A DNA stretch of 64,000 nucleotides, taken from positions 186,001 through 250,000 of the forward strand of contig JAIUPT010000040.1 of the NCBI GenBank assembly GCA_022315425.1, given 5' to 3'. The first letter of the stretch is position 1. Every line of letters begins with the position of its first letter. Below, one piece after another: positions 11,401-23,369 of this stretch. This DNA comes from Pseudevernia furfuracea (Eukaryota; Ascomycota; Lecanoromycetes; Lecanorales; Parmeliaceae). The notes beneath the pieces were generated by a model. That model did no database searches, had not been told where the DNA came from, and was given only the letters and a program-made list of their open reading frames with translations. The position numbers and the translations under genes are program-made.

Positions 11401-12698
11401 CTGGTCTAGTGCTGGTCTCCACAGTCTGGGACTCTACGCTTTGCGTTCCAATTGTCTTTCGCTCTGTAGATGCATCAGCTAAAGTTTCAAGGGTCCAGCA
11501 GATTTTTGTACGCATCAAAATTTGACTATCTGAATGACTATTTGACACACTGCCAGATGGCCTTTGCGAAAGTCTGTCGTAGAGAGAGCAGCCAGTAACT
11601 ATATTGTGTGACAAGTTAGATCCAAAAGTTTTATTATGTCTGAAGAAGAACTCCTGTCGGTTTGTAAGCTAGCTAGCTGGGATAGCTGGGAAATAAACGA
11701 TTATACTGAGACAGCGAAGTGGAAGTTCACAGAGCATGCTGTGGGATTGACTGGGAGAAGTGAAATTGGAAATTTTTCCGCCCAGAAATCCGGGGCGAGG
11801 ACTGCAGTAATATCATCGCTTGGTTCGTCAGGCGGAGTGGGGCTGGGATACCATTAGCTTCGTATGCAACAAGCCGTCGAGGGTGGGGGTCTCTTGACCG
11901 AAGGGCCAATCAATCTCCCATTGACTTGCACAGAAGACGCTGGACTGCTACCCATTAACCATCGTGCATGATGACTGCCAAAGAGGGCAGGCGATTTAGA
12001 TGAATCATACCATGAATATCTAGGGTAACAGCTATAATTCGTTAACCGCCTCATGTGTCCACGGATGTTCATGCATTTACCCAATTATCTTGGAGTGCTG
12101 TTCCGTGCTGTAATTTTGATCGGCGCACTGCTTGTCGTTGACGATCATCACCTGGTGACCGTCGGTAAGAGCCTTCAGTAGAATCACGATCATAGTAGCC
12201 AAGTTTTTAGTCACTGTGACTCAGTAGCTGCCACACATGCCGGTCTGCTGGTGAGAACATCTTCCTCTTGGGCCCCGTATGCTCGCATCCCTTCCTCTTC
12301 TTGTATTGCATTGTGTTGAATCTTGAATAAGGTTTCACTACAACAAAGCGATGTTCCTGATGCAAATGGACCTTGGATCAGAGCCATCTACTCCGCGACC
12401 CTGATGTCGTTACCGTATTGCAAGACGCTTAATGATCCTGACCGTCCCTCCAAAATCGAATTGGCAGAGTTGACACCGAAGGCCTGTTTTATTGGCGTCA
12501 TGTGAGCATGTTTATTCCATCCAGAACCATGCTAACGCTGACTATGACATAATGTAGCTTGATTGCACCTTCACAACCTCCTTCGAGAAATTTCCTCGCG
12601 AGTCCGCGGTCAGAACCAGCAGCGACCAGTTTTGGAGGCGTCAGCCTGGCTGCGAATACCTCGCCACAAACCCCATAGACGTTCCCGGTCTTTCGCAA

Positions 12699-13031
12699 AT
12701 GCTCAAATCTCCGCCATCTAGCACCGACAATAAGACTACGTTCGGTTGGAACGAACGGCCTCATAGTAGCCGGACGGAATATCATCCCACAACGCCGTCT
12801 ACGTCGAATACAGTGCAAGACCCATTCTTACCGCTCTCAACAGAGAATACCAGTTTGATCTTGGACCATCTAGGCTCGCCACACCAGTCTTCTGAAAGCT
12901 ACCGACTATCATATTCCGGAGGCTCTTTTTGGGGGATATACCGTGGTTGTTTGAGGCGAAGGATCTTGATGTGGCTAGGATCGATTGGTATAACTTTTAT
13001 TGTAGTTGTAAGTCTGGCAGGGGAGATCTGA
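12699..13031 (+). CDS. possible small membrane protein, unknown
   Basis: A 110-residue frame with an ATG at 12699. The first 90 residues are polar, rich in Ser, Thr and Pro. A basic patch (RGCLRRR) comes before a hydrophobic stretch (ILMWLGSIGITFIVVVSLAG) that would span a membrane, and the frame stops right after it. A strong GTAAGT donor sits inside the hydrophobic stretch at 13008, so the frame may be the first exon of a longer membrane protein, but I found no good acceptor. Real coding status is doubtful. Confidence 0.2.
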   Translation: MLKSPPSSTDNKTTFGWNERPHSSRTEYHPTTPSTSNTVQDPFLPLSTENTSLILDHLGSPHQSSESYRLSYSGGSFWGIYRGCLRRRILMWLGSIGITFIVVVSLAGEI

Positions 13032-14217
13032 AGGAACTGCGGAATCGGAGGAGGATTTGGCGAGATGCGGAGGAGATTGTTAAGAGGATACAAAAATACA
13101 GAAAGGAAGGTAAGATTTGCGGAACATGACAGGAGACCGTCATGAATCACGCAATAGCTCAATTTATCAGTCTTCGAGCTCTGTCTTTATGGATAGTCAT
13201 GCATCTCGAGGCCTAGTACCGAGGGTACCTATGCCACAATTCCGAAAAATAAAAATGGTTAAAGTCAAGTCTGCAAGCGAACACATCTCCTGACAGCCTA
13301 CTTCCCAATCATTCTTTCCCGAATTCTCGGACTCCCACTCGCAAGGCGCTTGTCAAGATACTCATAGGGACATTTCAAATAAAGTCTCGGCGGTTCTAAT
13401 GATGTTCTCACATTTTGAAAATGTATCAATGTAATCAGTTCTCGGCACTGTAGGAAATGTGTTCGGTGCCAAGCCGAGCTAAGTCTCAGTGGGACTAGTG
13501 GTCGTACATTTAACATGTACCAAAACACTCGATTTCATTTGTGACACACAATCAATCGCTCACTCCGTGATTGAAGACCGCGTGTTTTGCGGAGGTATTT
13601 AGTTCGTCTTAGGTTCGATTCCTAATGGCGCGGGTACAATGGTATTGCGGTGCTTATTATTTTCTCCGCGGCATCTCTCCATCCTTGCTTTTAATGTTCT
13701 TCCTTCCACGTGACTTGGGAGATGGGTGAGCGGTCGTACGCTGACAAGTCTACAACTGATGTATATAGTCCATTGTAGTGACTTATCATCAGTGATCACC
13801 TTTTGGTTTAGTCGTAGCGGTTAGCAAACCCGTCCCTTCTCTTTGGGTGGGAATAGAGCAAGATGCGCCCATCGTTTCCATCTCAGTAAAAGGATTCCTG
13901 CGTATCCTATCGAGCTCTATTGCCGCCTTTTCCCCGAGAAACCGACCATGGACACGGGCAATGACGTCGAGCTGACCGATGACCGAAGCACTTATCTCCC
14001 TAGACTCCAGAGATGGGAGTCCGAAGAGGTGGCCAGCGTAATCCGAATCCTCGAGCGCATTTGACGACCCAGCTATCTCCCGTAATCATGCCAACTATGT
14101 GAAGCGGTCCGAATTCCAGTGCAAATCGTTCGTAGCCCAAGCGCCAACGAGCGAACCAGAAGACATCGGGATGGAGTCAAGCGATTGGCAGAATGCATGG
14201 TATTGGCTGTTGCAATT

Positions 14218-14245
14218 TGGCGACTGGCGACTGGCGATTGGCGAT
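14218..14245. repeat. short tandem repeat of a 7-base unit
   Basis: TGGCGA(C/T) recurs about four times in a row here. It lies in a gap and has no evident function. Confidence 0.6.
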
Positions 14246-14966
14246 TCCCAGCCTTCTCCCGAAATTGGTCAATCTCGCATATACATTCGCATGTTGAATA
14301 GTCCTGCTCCAGGGGAGCCTTGAGGGAATCAATCAATCATTCCTGAATATCTTGAACAATTGGCAACAGGAGTTGACGTTCATGGAACACGGAGAAAGTG
14401 GGGAAATACCAACACACTAGGCCACCAGGCCTTGGCGCTCAACTCGCCAACATTTATTACGAATTTGCAGCCGAGCTTAGCCAGCAATATTGGCTGGCTC
14501 ACCAAGTGTCCAGGGGACTGAGACACTTAACTTGTATGCCATCAGCAATACTGGCGCGATCATGGCAGGGCCTTTTCAACACACTATCTGAGTCAACGCT
14601 GAACCCCTGAATTTACACCCTGCCAATTAAAGGGATGGGATCCGTGTAGAGACTCTGTGAGATGTCGGCAGTTGCTCGAACAGTGCCTCGTGGGCGAGCG
14701 AGCATGTGTAGGAGTCTTGAGGGTGACCTAGCTCGGATATCCACGCTGGAGACATAAGCTGAAGCCAGAGCGGGGTCAATCTGTGGAAGGTCTGGATGTG
14801 AGACTTGTAAGTAGTATAGCATGTAAATGACGAAATGGCAAACTCTGAGAAGGACAGAATCTTGAGACTGATCTGCACAGTGGAATTCTCGATGAAAATA
14901 CTTGACGAAGGCAAATTCATGTTCGCTATCCACGGTAGTCAATCGGGAGTCTCAGCTTCCGGACCA

Positions 14967-17900
14967 CTAATCCAACCACTCCCTCTTCAACCCTTCCAAA
15001 AACGCGATGTCAACATTGACAAAACTTCGCCATAAATCGACCTCAAGTCTCCAAGGATCGGTCTGGATCGCAAACGTAGTTGCCACAGCATGCTTCCGCA
15101 GATCTTCCTCATCTTCACCCATCACCAAAAACAGGTCCCTCATAACCAGCACCCTCTCCTTGAGCAAATGCTTGAACGGTATGAACCGGAGCCGAGATGC
15201 ATGATGGATGCTGTATTCCGAGCCCGGCATATCCTTAGGCACGAAACAGAATTCCCATGCACGACCAAGCCCGTCAGTGAACTCGGTGTTGATACGGTTC
15301 TCCAAGCCGACCATGAGAGGGTAGAAATGCGGCGCGGACCAGAGGCGTAGCACCGCGAAGCGAGCCTTCTCGTGCTGTTTGGCGAATTTGCGAGCGGTCG
15401 TCAGAAATTGATCGAGTGAAGGAGGCAACTCCAAAAATGGTTTCAGCTTCAGATTGTCCGAGAGAGCGCGCAGGTCGATATAAAAGTCTCTGCTGTCTCT
15501 ACCAGCTTCTTTAGCCGCCATGGCCCGACCAGGGGTCCTAGAAGCGTAGGAATTCTGGATGACGCCTGTTTTGTAGAGCTTTGCGATTATTGGGCGGATT
15601 ACGACGTCCCATGCGAGCGGGTAGTCATCACGATGTCTCGATTGCTTCCAATGGGCGTCCCATTCTTCGAAGAGCTTCCTGTCTATCCATTTATTGCTCG
15701 CGTGCGTTCTGCGATTCGGTAGATTCTTGGCGCGCTCTGATTGATTGACGATCAGGGAGTCCTTGTGCAAGATGCCGAATTCGGACTCGAAGAAAGACGA
15801 TCGGAAGAACAAGGCCATCATGCCGCGGGCTTGCAGCATGTCTGGTACCATGCGGCGATGTTTGTGGGGATGCACGCCCAAGAAGTGGAGGTCGCGGATG
15901 TATCTGAATTGGTGCTTGTGGTTGTCGAACTTCGACATCTGCTTAATAACAATGGCGGCTTCGCGATATCGCTCTTCGGCACCGGGTTCCAAGTCGGCTT
16001 GGTGCCAGCTTCTTTTGAATGCTATGTGAATGTCAGAAAGATGATAAGTCACTAGATCCCTTAACTTACCCTTAGATTTCTCTCGGTCTAGGAAGGTGAA
16101 GAACTCTTTCTCCACATCTTCTTTCTGGGACTTTGGCGACTTCCAGTTCTTCATGAGGGCCAGATCCTGCTTCTCTTCTTCGGTGATCGAAGATATTCTG
16201 ATAACTTGCCTATCGGAAGGGCCAGCTTCATTGTCAATATCCTCCCAAGACGAGTCTTCGGAATCGTGGCTGCCTTTCGCAAGGTGCTCATCATCTTGAG
16301 AAGAAGCATCAGACTCCTCACCGTGTGATTCGTCTTCTAAAACGTATTCAGTCTCTGCATCAGAGCCTTCATATTCCTCATCCGTATCCAAATCTTGTAT
16401 GAACCTCGTCCAGTCAGGGCCCTTGCTCATGAAATCTTGCATTGAAGTCTCGTGTCCACGAAACAGGCCGCCGACAGTCCCTGACGCGGCCTGCTCGGGA
16501 AACAGGATCGCTTCTTCTCGAACATCAGCTTCATTGTAAAATTTACTCAAGTCTGGTTCCTCATATTCTGTTGGTTCTCGGGTATTATTGTTTATATTCC
16601 AAGACGACATTCGTCCCTTTTGAATAGTATCCCAGATGCTGTCGACCTCTTCACCGGGCTTGATGTCGCGAGCTCGTAGAGTCACGAGGTCTCGGGTGAT
16701 AGTTCTGAGAACAGATTCTGCGGGATTGTACAAGTCGCGCGTGGTACAGAAGCGAAGGGCTTTGATGAGCGTCTGTGAGGAGGTCAGAAGGATGCACGAA
16801 TTGCGGGTTTACGATGTTTAAGGCAGGCAAGCAGGAAAACCCATCGTGAAGGTGGAAAAGACAGCTGACGTGCCGAAGCGTCGGTGAAGGAACCCACTCA
16901 TCCCTGGTGATTTAAAAGCGGCACTCACCTCCTGAACAGTATTGTAGATATTCGAGAAATGCTCCCCAGCCTCCAGGTCCCAAATGTAGACATCGTAGTC
17001 TAGTCAGAGTCAGTGTTGCCGATTTAAGAGGGAAGATTGAGCTTCGGAGCATGTTTAAACAGCAAAAGTCCCAAGACATTTTACAAGACTCAAGTTCTGG
17101 TCCAAAAGAAGAATCATGGACTCAGGAAATACGTACATTCATTGAACCCGAAATGCCAATCTCTGACTTTCTCCGCCCTGTGCGTGTCAGTGTCAGCGTC
17201 TGCAAGCTATGAGTTGACTGGAAACAGGGTCTCACTGTTCGAAAAACTTCTTGCCTACAAAGGCTCTCACAGTCCACTCGTTCTTAGAAGCTCTGCCTAT
17301 GCCAGACTTCTCACGGTTGAGCCACAGCTCGTCATCAGGTGGGGAGGTAAGTATTTTCCCAGTCTTCGCATCACGAATAAGGACTAAGACCTTCGACGTT
17401 TGCATTGCTAGATACTGCAGAAATCTTCGGGTCGCTGGATCATTGCGCTTGATGTTTGCGCACATGAAGTTGCGTACTTCTGAGATAGCGTGGGTTCGGC
17501 GGAATTGTCCCCTTGAGGACCCACTTTGGTGGTTCACAGCCAGTTCTCTAGCTTTCTCGAATTGGAAATACGGTATAAACCCCTGCAAACGATGCGTTAG
17601 TCAGAGTACAAGACCTTTGCTTTGAAATTTTTGGGGGCAGCGCTAGCATGAACGGGCACGACGAAGACAATAGATAAAAGCGGTTATATGAAGGCGAGAA
17701 TGGCGAGGTGGACTGATGTACTAGGGTGGAATGATTTCTTGGCGAGGGAGAAGACTGAAGGGACCCAACCAGTTGAAGCAGCTGTTGTCTCAAGCGATCG
17801 CCCTTCCAGCGCAACCAATTTGCAGCTGGGAAGTACTGGAAGTTTGCAAGGATATTCAGATCAAAGAACTCGTCCCAGTGACGGCAGAGCTTGATAGCAT

Positions 17901-19665
17901 CATGGAGATCACTATCTTTGGCAATCAAGCAGAATTGGAGCCACCCTCCACGGCTGATTGCCTTTTCGCTGGGGTAGTTGTAGATGTATCTTCCACAAAT
18001 CTTGACCCGCATCTTCTTGGATTTGAATTTGCCCTCGTCATCCACCTCGCCGAAGTCGATCCATGTTTTTCCTTTATCTTCCGGGTTTGCCTGATTTTCG
18101 AATCTTTGTTGTAGCATCTTGTGATGCTGTGCCTGCTTCTCTCTCTCCGGCACCCAACTCTCGGGTACCTTGCGGTTCGGTCGTATTCTCTTTTGACGAA
18201 ATCGCTCCATGTCTTCAGAGAGTTGAGTTTTTTTCACCTTGGCTACCACATTGTCGATGTCAGGTTCTTCCTCTGCACCGTCGCGTTGGTCGTCCTCTTC
18301 TTCCTCACCACGCCCAAGATCTGCGCAGGCGTCACGGATCTCTTGTAGCCCTGGACTGTCCATTTTTATGGCGAGGTCCCTTAAATCTGTATCGGTTACC
18401 TCTTTACTGTTTAGGAACTCCTCAACGCTACTGGCCTTGACGGCTGCTGGGAGTACTGTGACATGAGCTAATAGTAGTCGACAGAATAACAAATGCTTGA
18501 CCTCAGCCATATCCTGGAGCAGCCCGTCAATCTCCTCGTCTGGGAAAGGGGCGGTCTTATCTTTCAGTTCAACCGGGTTATCAACTGTTCCAGCAACATG
18601 CATTCCGCTGGAGTAAGAAAGCTTCACCCCTTCCTTGAGACGACGCCGGACCTGTGATGCCGTGTCGTGGGCCGCCTTTTCCGGAAGCGGTTGGTCTGAT
18701 CCATTCTTCAAGGCTTTCTGCTTCGACTTTTTCGCTTTCTTGGAGGGCTTCGGGGTATTCGACTCGAGAGATGGTCTTGCGTCAGCATCTCCGTTTGGAG
18801 CAGGCTCTGAGGCTTCGGTCTCTTGGTCGCCGCTCGTATCCTCAGTCATGAGCAAGATGTGCTTGATCAGGTCAATGTAATTTCCACGCTCATCCTCGAT
18901 GACATCTTCAATAGGATCCCAATGAGCATCCTCTTCCTCCTCGGTCATCCTCTCTTTGTAGGCTCCTTCGAGAAATGCTTCAGATCTCTTGGCATCATCT
19001 CTGGCTCTCAGGTCCCGCATTCGGAGCTGCATATCCTTGACGTGGCGCTTGAAGAGAGCTGCCTCCTTCTTGACCCTTTTCTTTTCGCTCTCTCGTTGCG
19101 TCTCCTCTAAATCCTGAACCTGCCTCACCCAAGAAAACCACTTCTGCTTCTTGTATAACACTTCTGCGGTACGACGCTCAAGCCGCTCGAGTGCACGCAT
19201 TACAATGAACTTGCGATTGCTAAGAGTGTCTAGATAATGCTGATGACCGTAGTCAAGATTGAGCGAGAAGAAACGACTGTGGTGTAGTTTCCGAGCACGA
19301 ATTACTCGTTCAAAGAGGGCATTCTTCAGAGACAGGTAGTCGTAAAGCTCTTGTAAGATCTCTTCAGACTCGAGGTCGTCAAATTTTTGATTGGCAAGTG
19401 CTATGGAGCTTTTCGCAAAATACTCAGGTGGAGACGCATCCAGAGCGTCGAGACGAGTATTTCGTTTCTTATAACCTGCGTATAGCCCTGGTTGCTGTCA
19501 GTAAAGGCACAGGACAGTTTAAAAAAAATGTTCGGATTTTGCTGGCAATCAAATACCTTGACACTGTTTCGAGTGGTAACAACAGAAGAGACCATTGAGA
19601 GAGGTAGCTTCGTAAGTGCAACGCGCCTCATCAGACAAGATGAGAGCTGTACATTGTGGAGCCAT
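14967..19665 (-). CDS. large seven-exon protein of unknown function, N-terminal Cys/His motif
   Basis: I rebuilt seven exons: 19665-19557, 19475-17722, 17582-17236, 17177-17137, 16999-16929, 16772-16070 and 16021-14967. They total 4080 bases, 1359 residues. All joins keep phase, and most introns show CTGAC-like branch sites. The exon 2 donor is uncertain: 17722 (GTACAT) or 17770 (GTTGGG), both in phase. The start MAPQCTALILSDEARC has Cys5, Cys16, Cys28, Cys29, His31 and Cys35, which resembles a zinc-binding C3H-type motif. A long charged helical region follows (ERLERRTAEVLYKKQKWFSW and onward), then Lys/Glu-rich linkers, and a second conserved half with the run YYDVYIWDLEAGEHF. I know no function. 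Intron 6 is 48 bases, in frame and free of stops, so retaining it would add 16 residues. Nuclear or RNA-related work is only a guess. Confidence 0.8.
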
Positions 19666-20339
19666 AATGGACACAAGAGATTGGACCGCTCCCTTGAACC
19701 GTTGTCTATCGCGTCACGCGTTGTCAAATGCTCCAAAGGTTCGCGGAGCTCGAGGTTTTGAGGGCCAAAAGCCTCAGAGTATACGGCACTTAAAAGATGC
19801 GTGCTTCTCAAATGATAGAAAACATACTAGAATCAATATTACTGTTGCATACTGTTTGGTGAGTTGCTTTGTTGAAATCGTGTTCCTGATCGCCGCTGCA
19901 GAATTTTGGCAGGGGCATCCCTGCATGAGGGGGCATTACGGAGAGGACAGTATGGAAAGGACGCCTAAGAATCTTCCGCTCTGTTGAATAAAGAGGGTCT
20001 AGACGACTGATATTGAGTGGACTAGAGAGTGTCTATCTAGGGAGGTAGAATACATGAAGTGTGCGGAGTGCCAAGCCACTAGTATCGTAGGGCTGTTTGC
20101 CACTATTTCTAACACGCTCACCCTTTTTGCCTTGGTCGATAACTTCTGTTTACATCGAAGTTCCGAGACGCTCGTTAATACTTGAGAGACGGTTTGCGCT
20201 GCCTAACCTGCACAATGGCACTTCATGAGCTCCATGATGACAAGCCAATCCGTACGGGGTCTACTCTAGGATACGTCGTGTCAGCTTGCCAAGTTTGCCG
20301 CAGGATCCTCAAAGCACACACAAACGACTCACCTTGACT
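19666..20339. other. gap between the large gene and the HeLo pseudogene
   Basis: This is the upstream region of the large gene. It contains one copy of a 37-base dispersed sequence (20067-20103) that recurs at 59698-59734. No gene is seen. Confidence 0.5.
20067..20103 (+). repeat. dispersed repeat, copy 1
   Basis: The core AGTGCCAAGCCACTAGT is followed by GTAGGGCTG and GCCA. The same order occurs at 59698-59734 with few differences and one gap. Both copies are in non-coding DNA. It could be the remnant of a mobile-element end. Confidence 0.55.
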
Positions 20340-21287
20340 CTACCCTAGAGTCGATAGGCCAGTCTCCGGTCGGCAAAATGATTGCTGGTAGCTCATCTGC
20401 TGATACTGCCTCGGATATTTTTCGAGGTTACCAGTGAATCGCCTCTCCTCTTTCGAGTCAAGCAATCCTTGTTCTTCAAGTTCAAGTCTCGAGTGCCAAA
20501 GAGATGCACTCTTCAAAATTTCCGTGCCGTGCAAATTCGAACCCTCTATTAATGCTTGCAAAGCCTGAGGTTCCCAAGTATTTCCACAAACCATCTTCGC
20601 GGGAACAGCGTGGGCAAATAACGAATGCTGTAATGGGGTTGGGAAGAGGTTTCCAAGTTCGTTGTTCCAGTAGTCCAGATTCTTTGCGCTCTTTTGCAAA
20701 GCTTGTCGATCAGTCTCATTCCACGGGCTTGTCGAATAAGTAAAACGCTTCCTGGAACTAGCACCATGTTGGAACTTGTGCTCTTGTAACTTTGTCTGGC
20801 TCACAAAAGAGTGAGAGTTATTGAATGGGTCTATGTATACCACTAAGAGGATGGACGTGAGTCCGCCGAATTTGCTTTTGTCAGGCTTTCGAACTTTTTG
20901 CTCTGCTGGGAAGACTCCATCTTTTATTTGGTAGCGTTTAAGAGTGGGCGCCACTTCTTCCATGATCTTGACAATCTGCTTAGCTGCCACCTCAAACGGT
21001 TTAATTATGTCTTTGAATAGGGCGTCGTGTAAATTTCTTGCGGGGGGTGCAGTCTCAAAAAGTGGCCTTCGTCTCGGATCGCCGTTGCGAAGTAATGAGG
21101 AAGCTGACAGCGGTTTTCCAGGCCTCAAAGTGATAGTACTCCATGCTAAGCTTCGCGACAACTTCAACGACGTTGGAGCCAAAGACGTTTGCCTCGCCGA
21201 TGCTCCGCCAGATTGTGAAAACCTTCTCTGCAACTGCTATGCCTCCGCTCAATCCAATATGAAGCCTGGGATCTCTAACCCAGACAT
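20340..21287 (-). pseudogene. HeLo-domain gene broken by frameshifts
   Basis: The start at 21287 reads MSGLEIPGFIL, then hits a stop two codons later. The expected continuation, GLSGGIAVAEKVFTIWRSIG with MEYYHFEAWKTAV, lies in another frame. A second shift near 21070-21120 is needed to reach the 3' part, which holds LFETAPPARNLHDALFKDII, KQIVKIMEEVAPTLKRYQI and a Trp/Leu-rich tail (PWNETDRQALQKSAKNLDYW). Together these match the HeLo domain of fungal prion-inhibition/cell-death proteins, including the region after it. The gaps between frames are too short for introns. A strong AG-GTGAGT donor sits just past the last stop, suggesting that the original gene went on leftward. HeLo domains form membrane-damaging helical bundles in incompatibility reactions. 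Sequencing errors are an alternative explanation. Confidence 0.65.
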
Positions 21288-22268
21288 TGCACTATTGGCA
21301 AGTGAATGAAGTTCCAATGTATTCAAAGATCTCTGTACTCAGAAAGTTCTATGGTGGGATGGCGTTGAATCTTAGCTACCTCGCTATGTGGTTTGCGAAC
21401 CACGTGATGCCAAGAGGGGTGCGCCTGCCATCATGCAGCTAACCTACTATTGCCTAGAGCGAGGGATTTTGTGGACGTAACATCTTCGACCATTTCTCTA
21501 TAGGGCCTTCGCGGTCTTCGTGGCCTTTCCTCATACCTCTGGGAATCGACCTTCCTTCCATGAATCAAGATTGGGAAGCCTTACCCAGCGCCGGCTTTAG
21601 TAGCGGATTGAACCACCGGCCATTCTTTATATGATTGGTTGCCGGGTTTTCTGCGCTCCGCACCAGGTGATGCTTGAGTTCCCAGATTCCGAGTAGGCGT
21701 GAAGCAAGCGCCCGCTGGAAGTGGTGCCACTCTAGTGGCCCGCCCGTCAAGGCAGACAATTGGCCGCGGTCTTGAAGATGGCACGATTGATAATCGCAAG
21801 CTTCAATACGTGGAAAAGGCAAATCACATTGTGAGTTTCTCAAGATATGTGCGGAAAAAAGATCGTCAATTTGCCAGATGAGATTAATCGCTAACAACTC
21901 ATAGCAAAAATAGCGATCCCTACTTTGGCACGATGTTACTCTTCAAATACCGAATACTATGCCAAATCCTCCGGGAGTGGTTCTCTATAGCGCTCTTGAT
22001 AATCTCATCAGTTGTCAAAGAAGTGTATTCATTAACTTTAATCGAAGTGTTTTCAGCACCGATTTGTAGACGAGACTAATGTTCATTCACGTGAAATAAA
22101 CTAGTGATTCCTCTCGATTCTCAAGACAGTCTAGCAAATTTTTCCTCCCTCCTTAGCGTAACGGGCACTGATCTCCATTAGCCCTAAACTGGTGCCATTG
22201 AAGACTTCTACAGGTCTCTTTGTAGCAATTTCGAATATGAATACCAAGACAGATTCCGTGTTGTTCCC
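21288..22268. other. gap without a supported gene
   Basis: I see no gene. A 110-codon minus frame (21565-21897) begins at a non-ATG codon and has no recognisable content. Confidence 0.5.
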
Positions 22269-22667
22269 CTACCCATCTCTCGCTTCATACCGCGCAATTG
22301 TATCCATGAGACCCTTCATTATAGACTTGCCCCTTCGAAACTCTTCCAAGCCCTTCTTCACCTCTTTCTCCACCTCTTCTCTCTCCTGTGCCATACCGAC
22401 CTGTACATCAAAATTCCTCATTATCTTGTCAATTCTCTTGGCGGCCTCTGCATTGCCCACTGAACTGATTTTTTCTAAGTCGATATCCACACCTATGGGA
22501 GGACCTGGGCGTATGTGGCGGCTCAATTCGTCGTACAGAGCTTTGCTTTCTGCTCTGAGTGATGCGTCTATGGCTCTCTGATCGGCCTTGTGTTTGTCGA
22601 GGAAGTCGATTGTCGCTGGGCTTAGTTTTGGCTTTGCTGAGGTTGATGGTAGGGTTGGTTGGTTCAT
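22269..22667 (-). CDS. small charged helical protein, unknown
   Basis: This frame gives 132 residues from the ATG at 22667; the frame is open further upstream but that stretch has no support. After a short Pro/Ser start (MNQPTLPSTSAKPK), the protein is strongly helical and charged, for example AEAAKRIDKIMRNFDVQVG and EREEVEKEVKKGLEEFRRG, which suggests a coiled coil or helical bundle. No cysteine and no membrane segment are present. A TATA box lies about 100 bases upstream. I recognise no family. A subunit or adaptor of a small complex is possible but unproven. Confidence 0.55.
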   Translation of the reverse strand: MNQPTLPSTSAKPKLSPATIDFLDKHKADQRAIDASLRAESKALYDELSRHIRPGPPIGVDIDLEKISSVGNAEAAKRIDKIMRNFDVQVGMAQEREEVEKEVKKGLEEFRRGKSIMKGLMDTIARYEARDG

Positions 22668-23369
22668 ACTTGTACAACATGCGGGCCCTCCGCGGAGAAA
22701 ATAAACGATGCTTGTGACTGCAAAAGCGTGTGTTGAAGAGAAAACGGAGTTTGGTGGCAAGGGTCGGACTTTATATAAACCTGGGTTCTGTTTGTCTGAC
22801 ACAGCGAGTTTGTTGAGAAGCTGTTTGCCGGGAGTCATGGACCCGTGGTTATGAAGCCGAAGAAAGCTTTGTTTGCCGTTCTCCGACCGTGACATGGCCT
22901 TGTTGCCTTGTTCGGCAATGTCTCTAGATCTAAGACTTGGAATTTTTGCCAGAAATACCAGACCTACACAGATACAGTTTCGACGAACCTGTTTTTAGGA
23001 ACTTCAACGAATTTATCTCAGAATCAATCAGTAAGCGGACTAAGCCTGGCATACTGTGGGTGGGTTTTCAAGCTGGGATAAAACTCTCTGAGAAAACATG
23101 GGCCAAAATTCTTCTCAGCTCACTCTACCATTGACGAAATACCCAGTATTGTACATGCTTTTCATATTGACTTGCCACTAGTGTCGCCATTCCGTACGAT
23201 TTGTGAATTTTACAGAGTGTTATCATATGTGAGATGTTTATCTACCGCGCGGGTAGTTACAACATTCAAACTCACTCATTCATGCTTAACTTGTACTCCT
23301 CCATCCTTCTATCACTCCTTACAGACAGCACTCAGCGAGATAGCATTCGAAGTCGCACCACCGGTGCAT
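22668..23369. other. intergenic region between divergent genes
   Basis: The region separates the leftward helical protein from the rightward 2EXR-like protein. Apart from the TATA box I see nothing defined. Confidence 0.5.
22770..22779 (-). promoter_or_regulatory. TATA box
   Basis: TTTATATAAA lies 103 bases upstream of the ATG at 22667. The sequence is its own reverse complement, so direction comes only from the neighbouring gene. Confidence 0.5.

Larger units (their letters stand above)
11401..14966. other. 3.6 kb gap with only weak open frames
   Basis: This includes the promoter side of the NLR gene and the 3' flank of the large minus-strand gene. I see one weak candidate (12699-13031, listed separately), a T-arm-like hairpin at 13607-13623 and a short tandem repeat at 14218-14245. 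Other frames lack ATG starts or content. It may hold decayed genes. Confidence 0.45.

Noticed and set aside
13560..13640. tRNA gene around the T-arm-like hairpin
   Set aside because: No 5' acceptor strand pairs with TGGCGCG, the anticodon-like stem leaves a 15-base variable region, and the D-arm is missing.
15741..16055. Plus-strand frames inside the large minus gene
   Set aside because: They are shadows of the strongly supported minus-strand exons.
21565..21897. 110-codon minus frame
   Set aside because: Begins at a non-ATG codon and has no recognised content. It was considered as a transposase remnant, but no catalytic motif was seen.
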